The notes beneath the pieces were generated by a model, which was not told where the DNA came from, made no database searches, and was given only the letters and a program-made list of their open reading frames with translations. A DNA stretch of 64,000 nt from Leptoclinus maculatus. Taxonomy: Eukaryota; Chordata; Actinopteri; Perciformes; Stichaeidae. The stretch is taken from positions 21,851,843 through 21,915,842 of the forward strand of contig JAVDOI010000009.1 in NCBI GenBank assembly GCA_032191485.1, read 5' to 3'. Positions 12,811 through 23,969 of this stretch are shown here, piece after piece. The position numbers were made by a program, and so were the translations under genes. The stretch's first letter is position 1. Every line of letters begins with the position of its first letter.

Positions 12811-13035
12811 GGCGGCCATGGATCATTGGGTAGAGAGGGTCGTAAGGTTGGCGGTTCGATCCTTGGCTGCTATACGTGTCCTGTGCCAAAGTGTGCCTGA
12901 GCAACACACTGAACCCCTCACCGCTCCCCGGGCACTTCTCAGCAGCCCACTGCTCCCAATTGGCTATAGGGGGGGGTTAAATGCAGAGGCTGAATTTCAT
13001 ATATATGTATAATGACGATGATAATAAAGTTGAAG
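12811..13035 (+). mobile_element. tRNA-headed SINE
   Basis: A tRNA-like 5' head shows an A-box-like GGATCATTGGGTAGAG and a perfect B box GGTTCGATCC at 12853-12862. It is followed by the SINE body motifs GTGCCTGAGCAACACACTGA and ACTGCTCCCAATTGGC and an ATAATAAAGTTGAAGTT tail. The head is not a foldable intact tRNA gene. Tail-last orientation gives the plus strand. A related body fragment may lie at 16345-16425. Confidence 0.75.
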
Positions 13036-13605
13036 TTTTACAAGAAGTGTGCATGTATAACTATTGTGCAGTTAGAAGTAGTACTGTCTGTGCCACTGAA
13101 GATAGTAGATGTTTGTGCTGTAGTTGGTGAAAACAGAACTGACTCCGACTGGCTTCATTTTCTCTGTCAATGTAGTTCTCTCTCAGTACACAATTCATAA
13201 ATGCTGAGTAAGAACTAACAACAGCATTTCTTCTCTCCATAATGATCAGTATTCAAAAGTACCAATGCCACAATATAAGTAAGGTAAATCCAATCGGGTT
13301 GATGATGCTTGAATTTTCATTTAACAAAAGAAAAAAGGGCCAACTCTCAGTGGTGACTCAACTTGCAGCAAACTGGAACTGAAAAGGGAACAGTGCATAT
13401 AGAATTTGTATTTTTTTTTTACACCTAATTCATTTCAGACCTTGGAGACAGATAATGAAAATCATTTCTGCAGGCTTGTACAGTCATTTTCACTGAGTAT
13501 TGAGCCAGGGGAGTGTAAATAATAGGGAAGCAAAACTTAGAAAGGGCTCGAAGATAAACAACGTAGCAAAGACGAAGCTTGTGTGTGAGTGAAGGCAGCG
13601 GGTGG

Positions 13606-13606
<1 letters not shown>
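13036..13606. other. Non-coding stretch
   Basis: No gene or repeat recognised. Confidence 0.45.

Positions 13607-13690
<84 letters not shown>
13607..13690. repeat. (TG)42 microsatellite
   Basis: Uninterrupted TG array of about 84 bp. Confidence 0.97.
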
Positions 13691-13691
<1 letters not shown>

Positions 13692-15600
13692 ATATGAAGA
13701 TAAAGGGGGAATATAGAGGTTGCTTAATATGGAAAATTATTTATTATTGATGAAACATCACACACAAAAGAGCAAACATGTATCCTTAGCTACTTCTTCC
13801 TCCAGTTGACCCGTGGCATCTGCGTTTCATCTTCATCGTCTGTGTACCAGTGAGTGGACACTCAGTGGACATCCTTTTCTCATCACCCACACATTTTGTT
13901 TTCATTCCTGCGGCAGAAAAATGTAATGTGAGACCTGCTGCTAATAAAATGCCCAACGCTGGGGACTTTGAAGATCTTAATAGCACAACTGCCGATGCAA
14001 GTCCATAAACGCGTAAAGATTGTCGTCCTGCACCAGCAAACAACAGCACATGCAAGTAATTAATTACCTGGCATGATTGCCACCCCACCCCCCCCCCCCC
14101 CCCTCTCCCCTTCACTCTGTATGCTGCTGTTGCTCTGTGCTGCTAATGTTGTTTATCCTACTTTTTTTTTTTGTCGTCATTATGTGTTTGATTCCTGCAA
14201 CCTAATTTAATTTTCCACTGCAGAAAGCTTCCCAACGCCGCTGTCACTTTGTGTGGTAAGAGGTGGTGGCAGCAGCTCTGCTAATTTCCCTCTCTGCGGA
14301 AGCTCGAACTTTATGTTTCGTGTCTCGCCATCAACTGCGGTGACATACTCGCACACACCGAGGCAAACGCACAGTTACACATTCATGCACACTTCCCAAT
14401 AGCCTCAGGACAGCCTGGAGCAACTCCAATTAACAGCAGCGCCCACTCAATAAAAATCGCAAACTCCTCTGTTCTGTACATTTTGTGGGACTTTCAAAAG
14501 GGGACGCTCTAAATTTTATCCTTTAGGAGGAATATTTGCCCTAAAGCAACATGTCAAAGAACACAGACACACACACACACACACACACACACATATGGAG
14601 GCACACGTCATCACAACACACATGCACGCATAGTGCCACTGGGAGATGTTTCATCTGTATCTTTCCGACGACTTTTTATCTTTATTACCATCGTCATCAT
14701 TCTAACCTCCGCAGTACTGAACATCTTACCCTGGAGAGGAAACGTGCATGCATACACACGCATGCAATGGCTCATGTGCAAAGAAAGACAAACACACACA
14801 CACACACACACACACCGTCTAATGAAGGTTTGAGTGTGGGTGGATAAGAAGAGGAATGCTGATAAGGAAGAGATAGAGGGTCGGATGTAGAGACATAATG
14901 GATGAAAGGGAAGTGAGAGGGGTGGGAAACAATGGTGGAGCTGCGTGGTGTGTTGAGAGAAACATGAAAAGCGGATGAAATGAGTGAGAGAGCAACAGTA
15001 GGAGGGCAGGAAAGCAATGAAATGGCTGGAAGAGTGACAAAGGAGGGACGAGAGCTTCTGCGGTTAGTTCGTCCCAATATTGAAAGTAACAAGGGACGGA
15101 GGGGAGGAGAAAATAAGAGAGAGAGAATGAAATGGCCTTGAGTGGGACCGGTGATACGCACGATGAATAATAGAAGGACAGAAGCTGCATAAGAAATTGA
15201 GATGCTAAGAGAACGGGATGACAGGAGGGGGGTGGCGAAAAGACGCATTGAAAGGAGATATAAAATTAATAAAATACAAAGGGAAGTTAACAGAAAGGGG
15301 TTTGTTAGAAAAGATTCAATTAGATTTACCATAGAAAAGCAGAACAGCCTGACGTGAGTGGGGGATTTAATTATGGTAGGAGTATTATCAAATGGGGCTA
15401 GAACTACAAATGCAGCTGTCAGTTCATTTTTTGTTACCTATACCTAAATACAATCTTCCTCTTTGAGATGCTGTAGATGTGGTAGGTGGGGGTGCCATTT
15501 AACCATATTCTTTGAAGTGTTTTCCAACGACTCTGATAGGTTTTCACTTCTTTCTGGGAGTATGATGAGAAGTTAGATGTCTGTCTGTCTGTGACTGCGT
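13691..15600. other. Non-coding stretch with C tract, CA arrays and a purine-rich block
   Basis: Contains a C16 run (14088-14103), CA arrays at 14567-14595 and 14792-14815, and a strikingly purine-rich plus strand at about 14820-15320. The minus-strand frames there (14772-15332, 14819-15190) are Ser/Leu/Pro-rich low-complexity translations of that bias, not genes. Confidence 0.5.
14088..14103. repeat. C homopolymer, 16 bp
   Basis: Sixteen C preceded by ACCCCA. Confidence 0.9.
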
Positions 15601-15639
15601 CATCGCCGTTCGAACCGTTTCAAATGTGAGTCAAGCAGG

Positions 15640-16196
15640 CTGCAACCTGCGGGTCTGAAAAGTGAAGCCAATGCGGAAGTGCCTTAAACTTGCATTCTTC
15701 CAAATGGCCAGCAGGGGGCGACTCCTCTGGTTGCTTACAAAGACTGATTGTATAGAAGTCCATGAAACAATGACTCTGCTTCGAACTAGATTTATTACCT
15801 CAGTAGACATTGTACACATGAGTTTATGGTCTCAATCACTACAGCATGATGTTTATTTTGTACAATTATAGTCCCATCTAGAGTTAAATCGACAATATAG
15901 CAGGGTTTATGCTTTAAGGCGGGGCTACCTTGTGATTGACAGGTCTAACCCTTTCAGAAGTGTGTTTTCAGATCATGAAAGTAAACATTTTGGTCACCTA
16001 AAAATGACTTTTTCGGCATTCAGTTGTACTTCGCTCCACCCTCCCGTGTCACTTCTGGTTGCAAAAAGCCAATATGGCGACAGCCAAAATGCCAATCTTG
16101 AGGCCTCAAAACGGCAGTCCACAAACACAATGGGTGGCGTCACGGTGACTACATTCGCTTCTCGTTTACAGTCTATGGAGTCAAGAAGCTGAGCAC
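15640..16196. mobile_element. Teleost interspersed repeat (non-autonomous DNA transposon-like)
   Basis: The ordered motifs AGTGAAGCCAATGCGGAAGT, GGCCAGCAGGGGGCGACTCC, ATTGTATAGAAGTCCATGA, ATGAGTTTATGGTCTCAATC, GCAGTCCACAAACACAATGG and GTTTACAGTCTATGGAG match, from memory, a repeat seen very often in spiny-rayed fish. There is no coding capacity. An internal piece (near 15960-16030) diverges from what I remember. Exact ends and superfamily are not determined. Confidence 0.65.
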
Positions 16197-16344
16197 TTTG
16201 GCAGTGGCAGCAGTTTGAGAAGAAGTTTAACAGGCCAATACCATGATTTGTGTAATGTTTTTATACATGCTGGATGTACCAGAGAGCATCAGGATGACAT
16301 ATTAAGCTGAACTACAAAGGATCAAGCCCCCCTGTAGGTGGGCC

Positions 16345-16425
16345 CATGTGGGCTGAAATGGCCTTGAGCAAGACACACAGAACTGGTAGCGTCCCCCGCT
16401 ACCAGGGGTCACTGCTACCTTTGGA
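16345..16425 (+). mobile_element. SINE-like body fragment
   Basis: GGCCTTGAGCAAGACACACAGAA resembles the conserved post-tRNA body of fish SINEs. A 7-bp hairpin (16385-16403) follows. Confidence 0.35.
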
Positions 16426-16719
16426 TACACAAACAGACTTTGTGATCAATAATGAATTATGTTACATTAATGCGGCATAGGCTATGTTGAAACCGGCAGC
16501 TCAAATTGGATTCTTGGCATCCAGAAATCTGATAAAAGCAACAATGCACATGGAAATCAGATTTCCCTTATTGACTCCCAAGCACCTATTTCTTTCCCGA
16601 CTCCCTAACCAGCTCCACTTAAGCTCTAAACATCGCAGTCTTTGGCCCCCGCTCGTTTTCACACAGCAGAGAAAAAGTCTCTTTAAGTTGAACTCTAAAC
16701 TTCGACTGTGAAATTGACC

Positions 16720-16985
16720 CGATGTGACAATACAGATGATTTAATGTGCCTGTATAATGGAGCCTTTTCTGCACTTCCATCAGCAGTTAGAGGGTCCCTG
16801 CATGAGAGGTGATGGAACAGAAGCACTTAAGTTAATTAAGAAGCCTTATCTATGGTCCCTGCGCTCAGAAAAAGAGACCCGTTTGAATTGACGATAGCTA
16901 CGTAATTACCCTTTATCTCCTCGTAGAGAGGTTAGGAGTTCTTTAATGAAGAGCAGTTTTGTTTAAGAGAGAACTGGAATATAAA
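16720..16985. promoter_or_regulatory. Candidate conserved non-coding element
   Basis: Repeat-free, balanced composition with TTAAGTTAATTAAGAAGCC, GCTACGTAATTACCC and other homeodomain-type AATTA/TAAT cores, as in many vertebrate developmental enhancers. Judged by texture alone; needs alignment. Confidence 0.25.
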
Positions 16986-17166
16986 TGGTGGGTGCAGGCA
17001 TGTGTGTTTGTGCATGTGTGTATAAAAGATAGGTGTGTATGTGTGTGATATCAGGGTGACTATTTTAAAAAATTGAATTATTACTCTCTGGTGCGATCAT
17101 TGTCCTTCAGCTATGAAATGAAATTCAACGTCCTCTTCCAAACCAATCAGTCTCCCTCTCTCTCCC

Positions 17167-17215
17167 ACACACACACACACGCACACACACACACACACAC
17201 GCACGCACACACACA
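17167..17215. repeat. Compound (CA)n microsatellite
   Basis: CA array with GC interruptions, flanked by a CT-rich lead-in. Confidence 0.93.
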
Positions 17216-17385
17216 AAGACAAAGACACATTCATGTGTTATACTTTTCCAAAGCTGCTTATGTGATTTAATTAGCCATCTTACATCAGAGAGGAAGATCA
17301 GACAAAAGATTAAGCCAAAGAAATGGAAACAATACCGCTGAAATATAATCATTTTTTTTATATTGATGACCAGCTTCAAAGTTTG

Positions 17386-17388
<3 letters not shown>

Positions 17389-17463
<75 letters not shown>
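17389..17463. repeat. (TG)n microsatellite, about 74 bp
   Basis: Uninterrupted TG array. It generates two overlapping spurious VCVC frames. Confidence 0.97.
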
Positions 17464-17465
<2 letters not shown>

Positions 17466-20236
17466 AGTTATTGCCTCAGATTTGGAGTGTTTACTCCCGC
17501 CTTGGGAAGGGCGCCACACTCCTCCGTTGGCTTTGCAACACGGTCTTTGGCTCTTGCGAAGAAAGCAGACTCGTACATTACAAAATCCTACCTTGCATCC
17601 TCCAGCTCTGGTCCTTTTAATGAGAAGACAGCTTGTGGCCTGATGAAAGTGGCCTGGCAGTAATTATGAAAAAATCGACTGTTGAATCTGAATCATTTCA
17701 CTATTTACCAAAACAACAACAACAGGGATTTAGTCCTGGTGCCATTATTGAGGGGGTATTAGTGAATGTGCATGTTTTGTATAAGTCGTTATCAGTGAAC
17801 GATATCACATTAGAGTAACTGACTTCATCCTTCACAGACACACGTCTTTAGCCTGTGGCCTTTAATCACGGTTACCTTCTGCTTTCCTCTCTCACTCCAT
17901 GGTAGAAAATTGAACTCCTGCTGTTGTGGTGCCCTGATCTCATTTTGCTCACATCATTGTTTTAAAACATGCAATTCAGTTTTCAAATGTATATTTCTAA
18001 TGATGGACCGGATCAAAATGGACTTGCACAGTTGTGCATTCCAAGCTCTACTAAGTAAAACTCAGTAATGGGCAACGGTGAATTATAACGTAATCATAAT
18101 GTGTTTAGATGTAATCTTGTAAAATGTAGCTATATATATATATATATATAGCTATATTTGTATATATATATGCATAGCAAGATGAAATAGTAGGGAGGAA
18201 ATGAAGACGTGTTTAGCTTACTAACACTAGCTTTAAGCAGCTTATAATACATCAATAAAACTACTAAGGCCAAGGTTGTTTTTAATCAAAACAAGTGTGA
18301 AAATACAATCATTTATTTTATACCACTTACATTTTGTGTTATATGCAAGTAACCACTATAGACAATAACTAAGTCAAAAGATAACATTTTGAATTTGTAA
18401 CAGTTTACCCCGACTTCGCGTCTGTTGAACTTATTTGTCGGAACGTTCCGGGACCGTGGTAATAGAAGAAGTTCATCTGGGGCCTTGCTGTCAGTTATAG
18501 TTCTTAGAATGAATCTCGGGAAAAATTGCAATCGGTGCATCTGTACAAACAAATCACAAAAATATACAATTAGTACTATTTCAGGCCTCCCTCCAAAGCC
18601 ACTCCACCGAAAATATCATAATGAAGTAAACCATCATTACAACGAGGCCGGAAGAAATGATTGGACAGGCTTATTAGTCCTGCAACAGATACCAGATTTT
18701 CTCCTCTTTTTTTTGTCATTTCACTCATTGATAAAGAGAATTTGAACAAAAAATATTTTTTGAGGAAGATTACCAATCATTGCCTTTTCACAATTCACCT
18801 CCAATGCAAAAGGCAGTTTCCGGCAGTGTTGTAAGTCACAGTGTGCAAAAGGATGGAAATCATGTGGTTTGGCAGCAGGGAGAATGGAACTTTTAATCCA
18901 AGGTATAATTACCAGTAAATGTCACTCTCAGATATGCATGTCCACAGTCAGGGTGCACTCACGCAGACGCATATACCGTAGCTCTTTAGTGGCTCTGTAG
19001 CGTGATGACAAATGTGGATTCGGCTGCTTTAAGTGAAGTGAAAGATCAGCAGGGAGAGATGGAATAAAGTCACCTGTGTTCCATTACCACCTTGTTGCTG
19101 CGTGAAAGTGCAGTTTGTGTCTCCGCGGTGCTTTGTCACACGCTGAGAGGCGCAGTGGTACGCACACACGCTCAATCCACTTTTGTTCAAAGACGCGCTC
19201 ATCCAGGCTACTTTACGAAACGAGGGTGGGACTGGGCTTTGTAGTGGAGCCGGTTTTGGGATCGTGATGGTTCGGGGATGATGAAGGTGAATGAGTGTTG
19301 GCGGTGGAGTGGACTCTGCTATTGATCATCTCCTCTTTATGAACATACGCTCCGTCCTCACTCCTGAGCCATCGCACATTTAGGAAAACAGGGAATTTTA
19401 ATTTACTTCATGAATCGTGTCCTTTTGTGTCCTCCTCCACTGCCGAACCCAAAAAAAGTTTGCGGAAACATTCCAGGTTTGAGGTTATGGTTTAACAGAG
19501 CAGCATCTGTATCAACAGAGATCAATGACATTAACATTCACTGTCCATATTTCTCAGGTTGTCATTTGTTTTCTTTCACTTCTTCCCCTGTTGCATGTCC
19601 AATCAGTCCCTTCTGCTCAGGCACTAAAATGATCAGGTGCTGCACATCACCTGAACAGCAGCTACATAAAGTAATGTTGGTCACTCAGATGTTCAACCCA
19701 CATGAACAACTTACATAAGTACAACTCAAGTACAATCTGATTCGTTACAATTCAACTGCACCGCAAATTACAGCCTCCAAAAAAAGAGCATGAAATTGGA
19801 AAAAACACCTGAACGATCCCAACAAAGACCCCGTTACCGGAGGTAGAAAAGTTAACCAGACATGCCGGATTTAACAAACCAATTAGTCAGTCCTCATTCT
19901 TGGAGTTTTCATGGTTGTAAAACAAAAACATGGTGCTAAAAAACTTTCCTGCAAATGTATCCTCTGCTTCCATTGCCAGCAACTGATCTGCTCGCAGGCA
20001 CATCTTTCTCTGTCGCTCAACATATTATACTGATCTGATACCAACAACATAATATTTGTTTTGCAAGAGAAAAGACCTGAGGGATGAAGACTAAGTGGTC
20101 AATTTAGGAAAGTGCACACCGGGTTTAATTTTGCATCTACGATAAAGAGCTGCTCCCCTACTTTTCGCTATAGGCAGCGGGTGATACAGTCACGAACAAG
20201 CAGGGGTTAAATTGAGATGCATTATGTGTGTGTGTG

Positions 20237-20237
<1 letters not shown>
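17464..20237. other. Non-coding stretch
   Basis: AT-rich sequence with an alternating TA palindrome at 18127-18162. No gene, SINE head or recognisable repeat found. Confidence 0.45.

Positions 20238-20266
<29 letters not shown>
20238..20266. repeat. G homopolymer, 29 bp
   Basis: Twenty-nine consecutive G after a short TG run. It is the longest mononucleotide tract of the window and the only long G run on the plus strand. Confidence 0.9.
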
Positions 20267-20267
<1 letters not shown>

Positions 20268-21246
20268 TCTGTGGTGTCTGTATTGATAAAAAAGCTCTAT
20301 TTTTAGCACCTTATTTACACTGAAAGTACATGTCTTAATCATGAAATATTTATGTATTTCTATGAGGAGTGTGGGAGTGTATTATTGTACCATGGTCTGT
20401 TTAAACATTTTAATATCCAACCAGGACTGGAGAAACTCTTAATTACAATCACCTACACAGTCACACCTCCCCACCTTCTCAGCTCACACTGCCGCTTATT
20501 GCTCATAACAGGTTCAATCCCTGCAGGGAGAAGTGCGAGTAGTGCTGTAAACAATAATGCTGAGTCGCCTCTTACCAAATGACTCTGAGTGAATGTAAGT
20601 GTCCTCAGTGATGCACTGAGTAGGTCTAGGGCTTTTATTGTGTAAGAAGAGGAAATGATTACCTTCATAAGAACTTTGTACAGGTGCAACTCATAACCCT
20701 CAACCACAGTGCTTTAGTGCCATATTTCGCTTAGTTTGCTTTGTCTACGATCCATGGACGGTTGGCATGAGCACTTGTATTTGCATTGTGCATATGTGAG
20801 AAAAACAGGCCCAGTATGCCAGCAACGCCACTGCTTCCACTGCACGCACACGCACACGCACACGCACACACACAGAGACGCACATTAACGCAACTCCATG
20901 AATACGGCTCTTATCAAAACACTGTCATACTTAAAGTATCGGTACTAATAAAATGTGGTATTACTTTAACGGCAGAGTTTTGCAATACTTTTCTAGTATA
21001 GGTATTTAAATGTTTCCAATGCTTTTGGTTTATTTAACAATCTTGTCTTTATACTGAGCGATACATCCTCACGGAGCCGCTAACGTGGCCGAAGAATCTT
21101 AGCTGTTAAATAATTTGTGCACATGAATTACTATTCTTCCTTCGTGCTACAGATTAATAATTTGTTCCCTCAAATGTAATATTCTTGTACACCATTAGAG
21201 TCTTCAAATGTTGCAAGTACCGGCTGTGCAAGCTGTTGGCGCAGAG

Positions 21247-21330
21247 CAGTGCTTCCCAACCTGGAGGTCGAGACCCCGCGATGGGGTCACAAGATAAATT
21301 CACGGGGGTCACGAGATGATTAACAAGGAG
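21247..21330. mobile_element. hAT-type terminal fragment
   Basis: CAGTGCTTCCCAACCTGGAG then GGTCGAGACCCC, GGGGTCACAAGATAAATTCA and GGGGGTCACGAGATGATTAA is the typical layout of vertebrate hAT-derived ends, with CAGTG.TTCCCAACCT as the terminal repeat. A matching inverted end lies at 23948-23962. Confidence 0.55.
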
Positions 21331-21375
21331 AGAAAAAGACTTTTCTCTTCTGGTAAGCTGAAGAGACACGCTTTG

Positions 21376-21444
21376 GAAAGGGAGGGGTGAGCTCAGGGGT
21401 GTTCAGTTGGTTGCATTTTGTCCTACACACTGGACCTTTTAAAA
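21376..21444 (-). mobile_element. MITE terminal fragment
   Basis: TTCAGTTGGTTGCATTTTGT followed by CCTACACACTGGACCTTTTAA resembles from memory the end of another frequent fish MITE, with the middle truncated. Strand is arbitrary. Confidence 0.4.
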
Positions 21445-21754
21445 CCTGTATTCATGCCATTTTTTTGTGTGTGAAAATGCTGCACTTGGCCTCGGAAATG
21501 CATGTCTGCAGTGTTGTAGCCAAGAGCGACAAGGCAGTGCATCAGTGGTGTGATGAATCAGCTAATCAGAGATCATTAGCTCCTGACAGCTACTCCACAA
21601 CTCAAAGAGGAACCTCCGTGCTCTCAATCTGTTTTTGTTTTTGCAGAACTTGTTAATGTTTCAAAAGTAATGCGTACACTGACAGGATGCCTTGAGCAAA
21701 GGTAAAAAAGTAAATGAATGCAAATACAGATCACACACACTTAGACTGTGAGGT

Positions 21755-21985
21755 TAAGGCGGGATGTAACCAGTGGGGCACGCTCACGCGCACGAACATG
21801 AACTAAAAGCACGCACGGCCGACACACGGCTATATAAAGAAAGCACAGAGAAGCTCAGATTACAACACATACAGAGGGAGAGCGGCTTCATTCTCTGCCC
21901 AGGCATCACTCCACTATATCTTTACATAGGCCATCGTTGTTTGCTGCTTTATTGATGCTCTGAATATAAAATGTAGCACCTTTAA
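21755..21985 (+). mobile_element. MITE family 1 copy C (3' half)
   Basis: Shares with copy A the motifs GGGGCACGCTCAC, GGCTATATAAAGAAAGCA and GAGAAGCTCAGATTACAAC. Shares with A and B the motif CACTATATCTTTACATAG. It keeps a near-consensus end ...GCTCTGAATAT then TGTAGCACCTTTAA, whose inverse starts TTAAAGGTGCTA like copy B. The left part seems truncated. Confidence 0.7.
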
Positions 21986-22229
21986 CAGGGCGATGACAAG
22001 AAAATATGAATGGAAAATTGTAAACTTAATCTGACTGTCTTGCCTCTCTCTTTCTATACTCCAAGTGTGTATTTATCAGTGTGTGTTTCTGCTAGTGTGT
22101 GTGTGTGTGTTACAGCAGAGAGTACGATACTACAAAAAAAGAAGATTGTACAGGGAATGATGAAAACTGATCTCTGTTAGAGGGCCACCTCTCCCTGGAG
22201 GCAAGATCATTTCACACGTACTGAAAGTG

Positions 22230-22230
<1 letters not shown>

Positions 22231-22271
<41 letters not shown>

Positions 22272-22278
22272 ACACACA
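22231..22278. repeat. (CA)n microsatellite
   Basis: About 23 CA units, with a complementary TG array 54 bp downstream. Confidence 0.95.
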
Positions 22279-22326
22279 GAGTCGAACACAAAAAGCTTTT
22301 CATTGCTTCAAACGGAAGATATCCTT

Positions 22327-22331
<5 letters not shown>

Positions 22332-22378
<47 letters not shown>

Positions 22379-22385
22379 GCGTGCG
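22332..22385. repeat. (TG)n microsatellite
   Basis: About 24 TG units ending in GC-interrupted units. Inverted relative to the CA array at 22231. Confidence 0.95.
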
Positions 22386-22939
22386 CTTGTGTACATGTGA
22401 TAGATAACAAACATGAAAGCACATTTCCATTAAAGAAAAAGAGACAAAAAAGAGAAGAAATGCTGCTGATGAGGGCTTAAGATGGACTGGATGTCAATTC
22501 AGATATTCACATTGATTTGCATTTCTACTACAAAGAGGGATTTTCAGATTCTTGAATTTTAAGGTAAAACTATCTCACATTTATTTTTTCGCAAGAAAAA
22601 CAGTAAAAAGGAAAGAAAAATAATCAGAATCATCTTGTGACAACCCTGTCTTTTTAAGTATATAATATAATAAGTTAACATGCTTCAAATTTGAAAATAC
22701 TTTTTTAATGTCTTTTTTTATCATCATGTGGAAACGTTTTCTTTTTACTGCAACTACAATCCTTTTTCATGATCACATTTTTATCGATTTTATTAAACAT
22801 GCAGAAAGGAACAAACTTGACATAAAGGACGTATATCAAAGACTAACATACAGGACTATCTCAACCCATCATGGTGCACGTAACTGCTATATGCTAAAGT
22901 AAAAAAACAATAATATGGAAATATCATACCATGAAGTGG

Positions 22940-23780
22940 TACTGATCCAGATTGGACCACAGCATGTCCAAAGTGGTACCATTACAACACACTATATACA
23001 CACCATCTTTTCCAGTATTTTTTCTCATTGATCATATTTTGTTGACAATTCCAGTCCAGTCCTTTGATGGAGAATTTGGCTGCAGCCATTTCTGTGTAAT
23101 TGCTTTCTTGGTGGCAGCGAAGAGTATTTTATAGAGGCGTTCATCCCGAGTCATCAGTTGGTCTGGGATTCTTTCCAGGTATAATGTGACAAAAGACCAA
23201 TCGACTTGTATTCCAGAAAATTGCATTATTTCTTTTACAATCTCTTGCCAGCATGGAAAAATAAAAAGGCAAACCAAGAAAATATGAAAAGTGGTCAGCT
23301 GTGTTTTTTTTAATACCACACTGCCTCCAGCAGTCATCCTGTCCCTGATTACCTCTTTGAGTAAATTTCCATTTTGAAGTCACATAAGCTTCACATTTAC
23401 CATTGCAGTCATCTTCAGATATCTCCAGGCCTCGTTCTTTCTCCCATTTCTGTTTGACATAGACCGTCATGAAGTTGTTGTATTCTATTGTATATTCAGG
23501 ATTTTATCTTTCATCTTATGCATCAATGGATATATTGACCAGTTTTGGTTTACTGTCCTCCATTTGTTTGCACAAGTGGTTCCTTATCTGAGGATATCTG
23601 AAGAAATATATTTTTATATTTAGTTATATGTAAATTTATATGTAAGGTTATATGTATTTACAAGGTCTTTAAAAGACTGACTCAGTTGCATCATAAGACG
23701 CTCATTTAACTCTTGCATGCTTCTTAGGGTAAACCACACCCTAAGGGCTACATTGGTTTGGTTTATCCAGATAATAATCC
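22940..23780 (-). pseudogene. L1-type LINE ORF2 C-terminal remnant
   Basis: Two overlapping minus-strand frames read as the tail of a fish L1 ORF2 protein: TVYVKQKWEKERGLEISEDD, a C-rich segment DDCWRQCG followed by ADHFSYFLG (the C-terminal zinc-knuckle region of L1 ORF2), then KKTQLTTFHIFLVCLFIFPC, VDWSFVTLYLERIPDQL and MTRDERLYKILFAATKKAIT ending PSKDWTGIVNKI. A frameshift separates the two pieces within about 23,140-23,340, where both overlap, so the gene is broken. Upstream (23,600-23,770) a diverged piece of the same region is probable. There are no reverse transcriptase or endonuclease domains, so this is a 5'-truncated dead insertion, as L1 elements usually are. It lies between two hAT-like ends. 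Confidence 0.75.
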
Positions 23781-23947
23781 ATCAGGTGAACAACACTGAC
23801 TGTTCAATGACTCTATTTCATTTGTTTCCCTGTAATATGTGCAACTACAACATGATTTAAAAAAATATATTCTACAAATGTGTAGTATATGAACATTATT
23901 GCTCGGAGACCGTGTTGTTTGTGACTACTGGAGAGGTCCTGTTCCAA

Positions 23948-23962
23948 GGTTGGGAACCAGCG
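23948..23962. mobile_element. hAT-type terminal motif (right-hand)
   Basis: GGTTGGGAACCAGCG is the inverse of CGCTGGTTCCCAACC, close to the CAGTGCTTCCCAACC end at 21247. The flanking 8-mers do not match as target duplications. Confidence 0.4.
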
Positions 23963-23969
23963 ATTTAAG

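Noticed and set aside
12811..12900. Possible tRNA gene
   Set aside because: A and B boxes are present but the cloverleaf is not intact and a SINE body and tail follow, so it is a retroposon head.
14772..15332. Minus-strand frame of 186 codons rich in Ser, Leu and Pro
   Set aside because: It lies on the pyrimidine-rich strand of a purine/pyrimidine-biased block; low complexity, no family, with a second overlapping frame of the same character.
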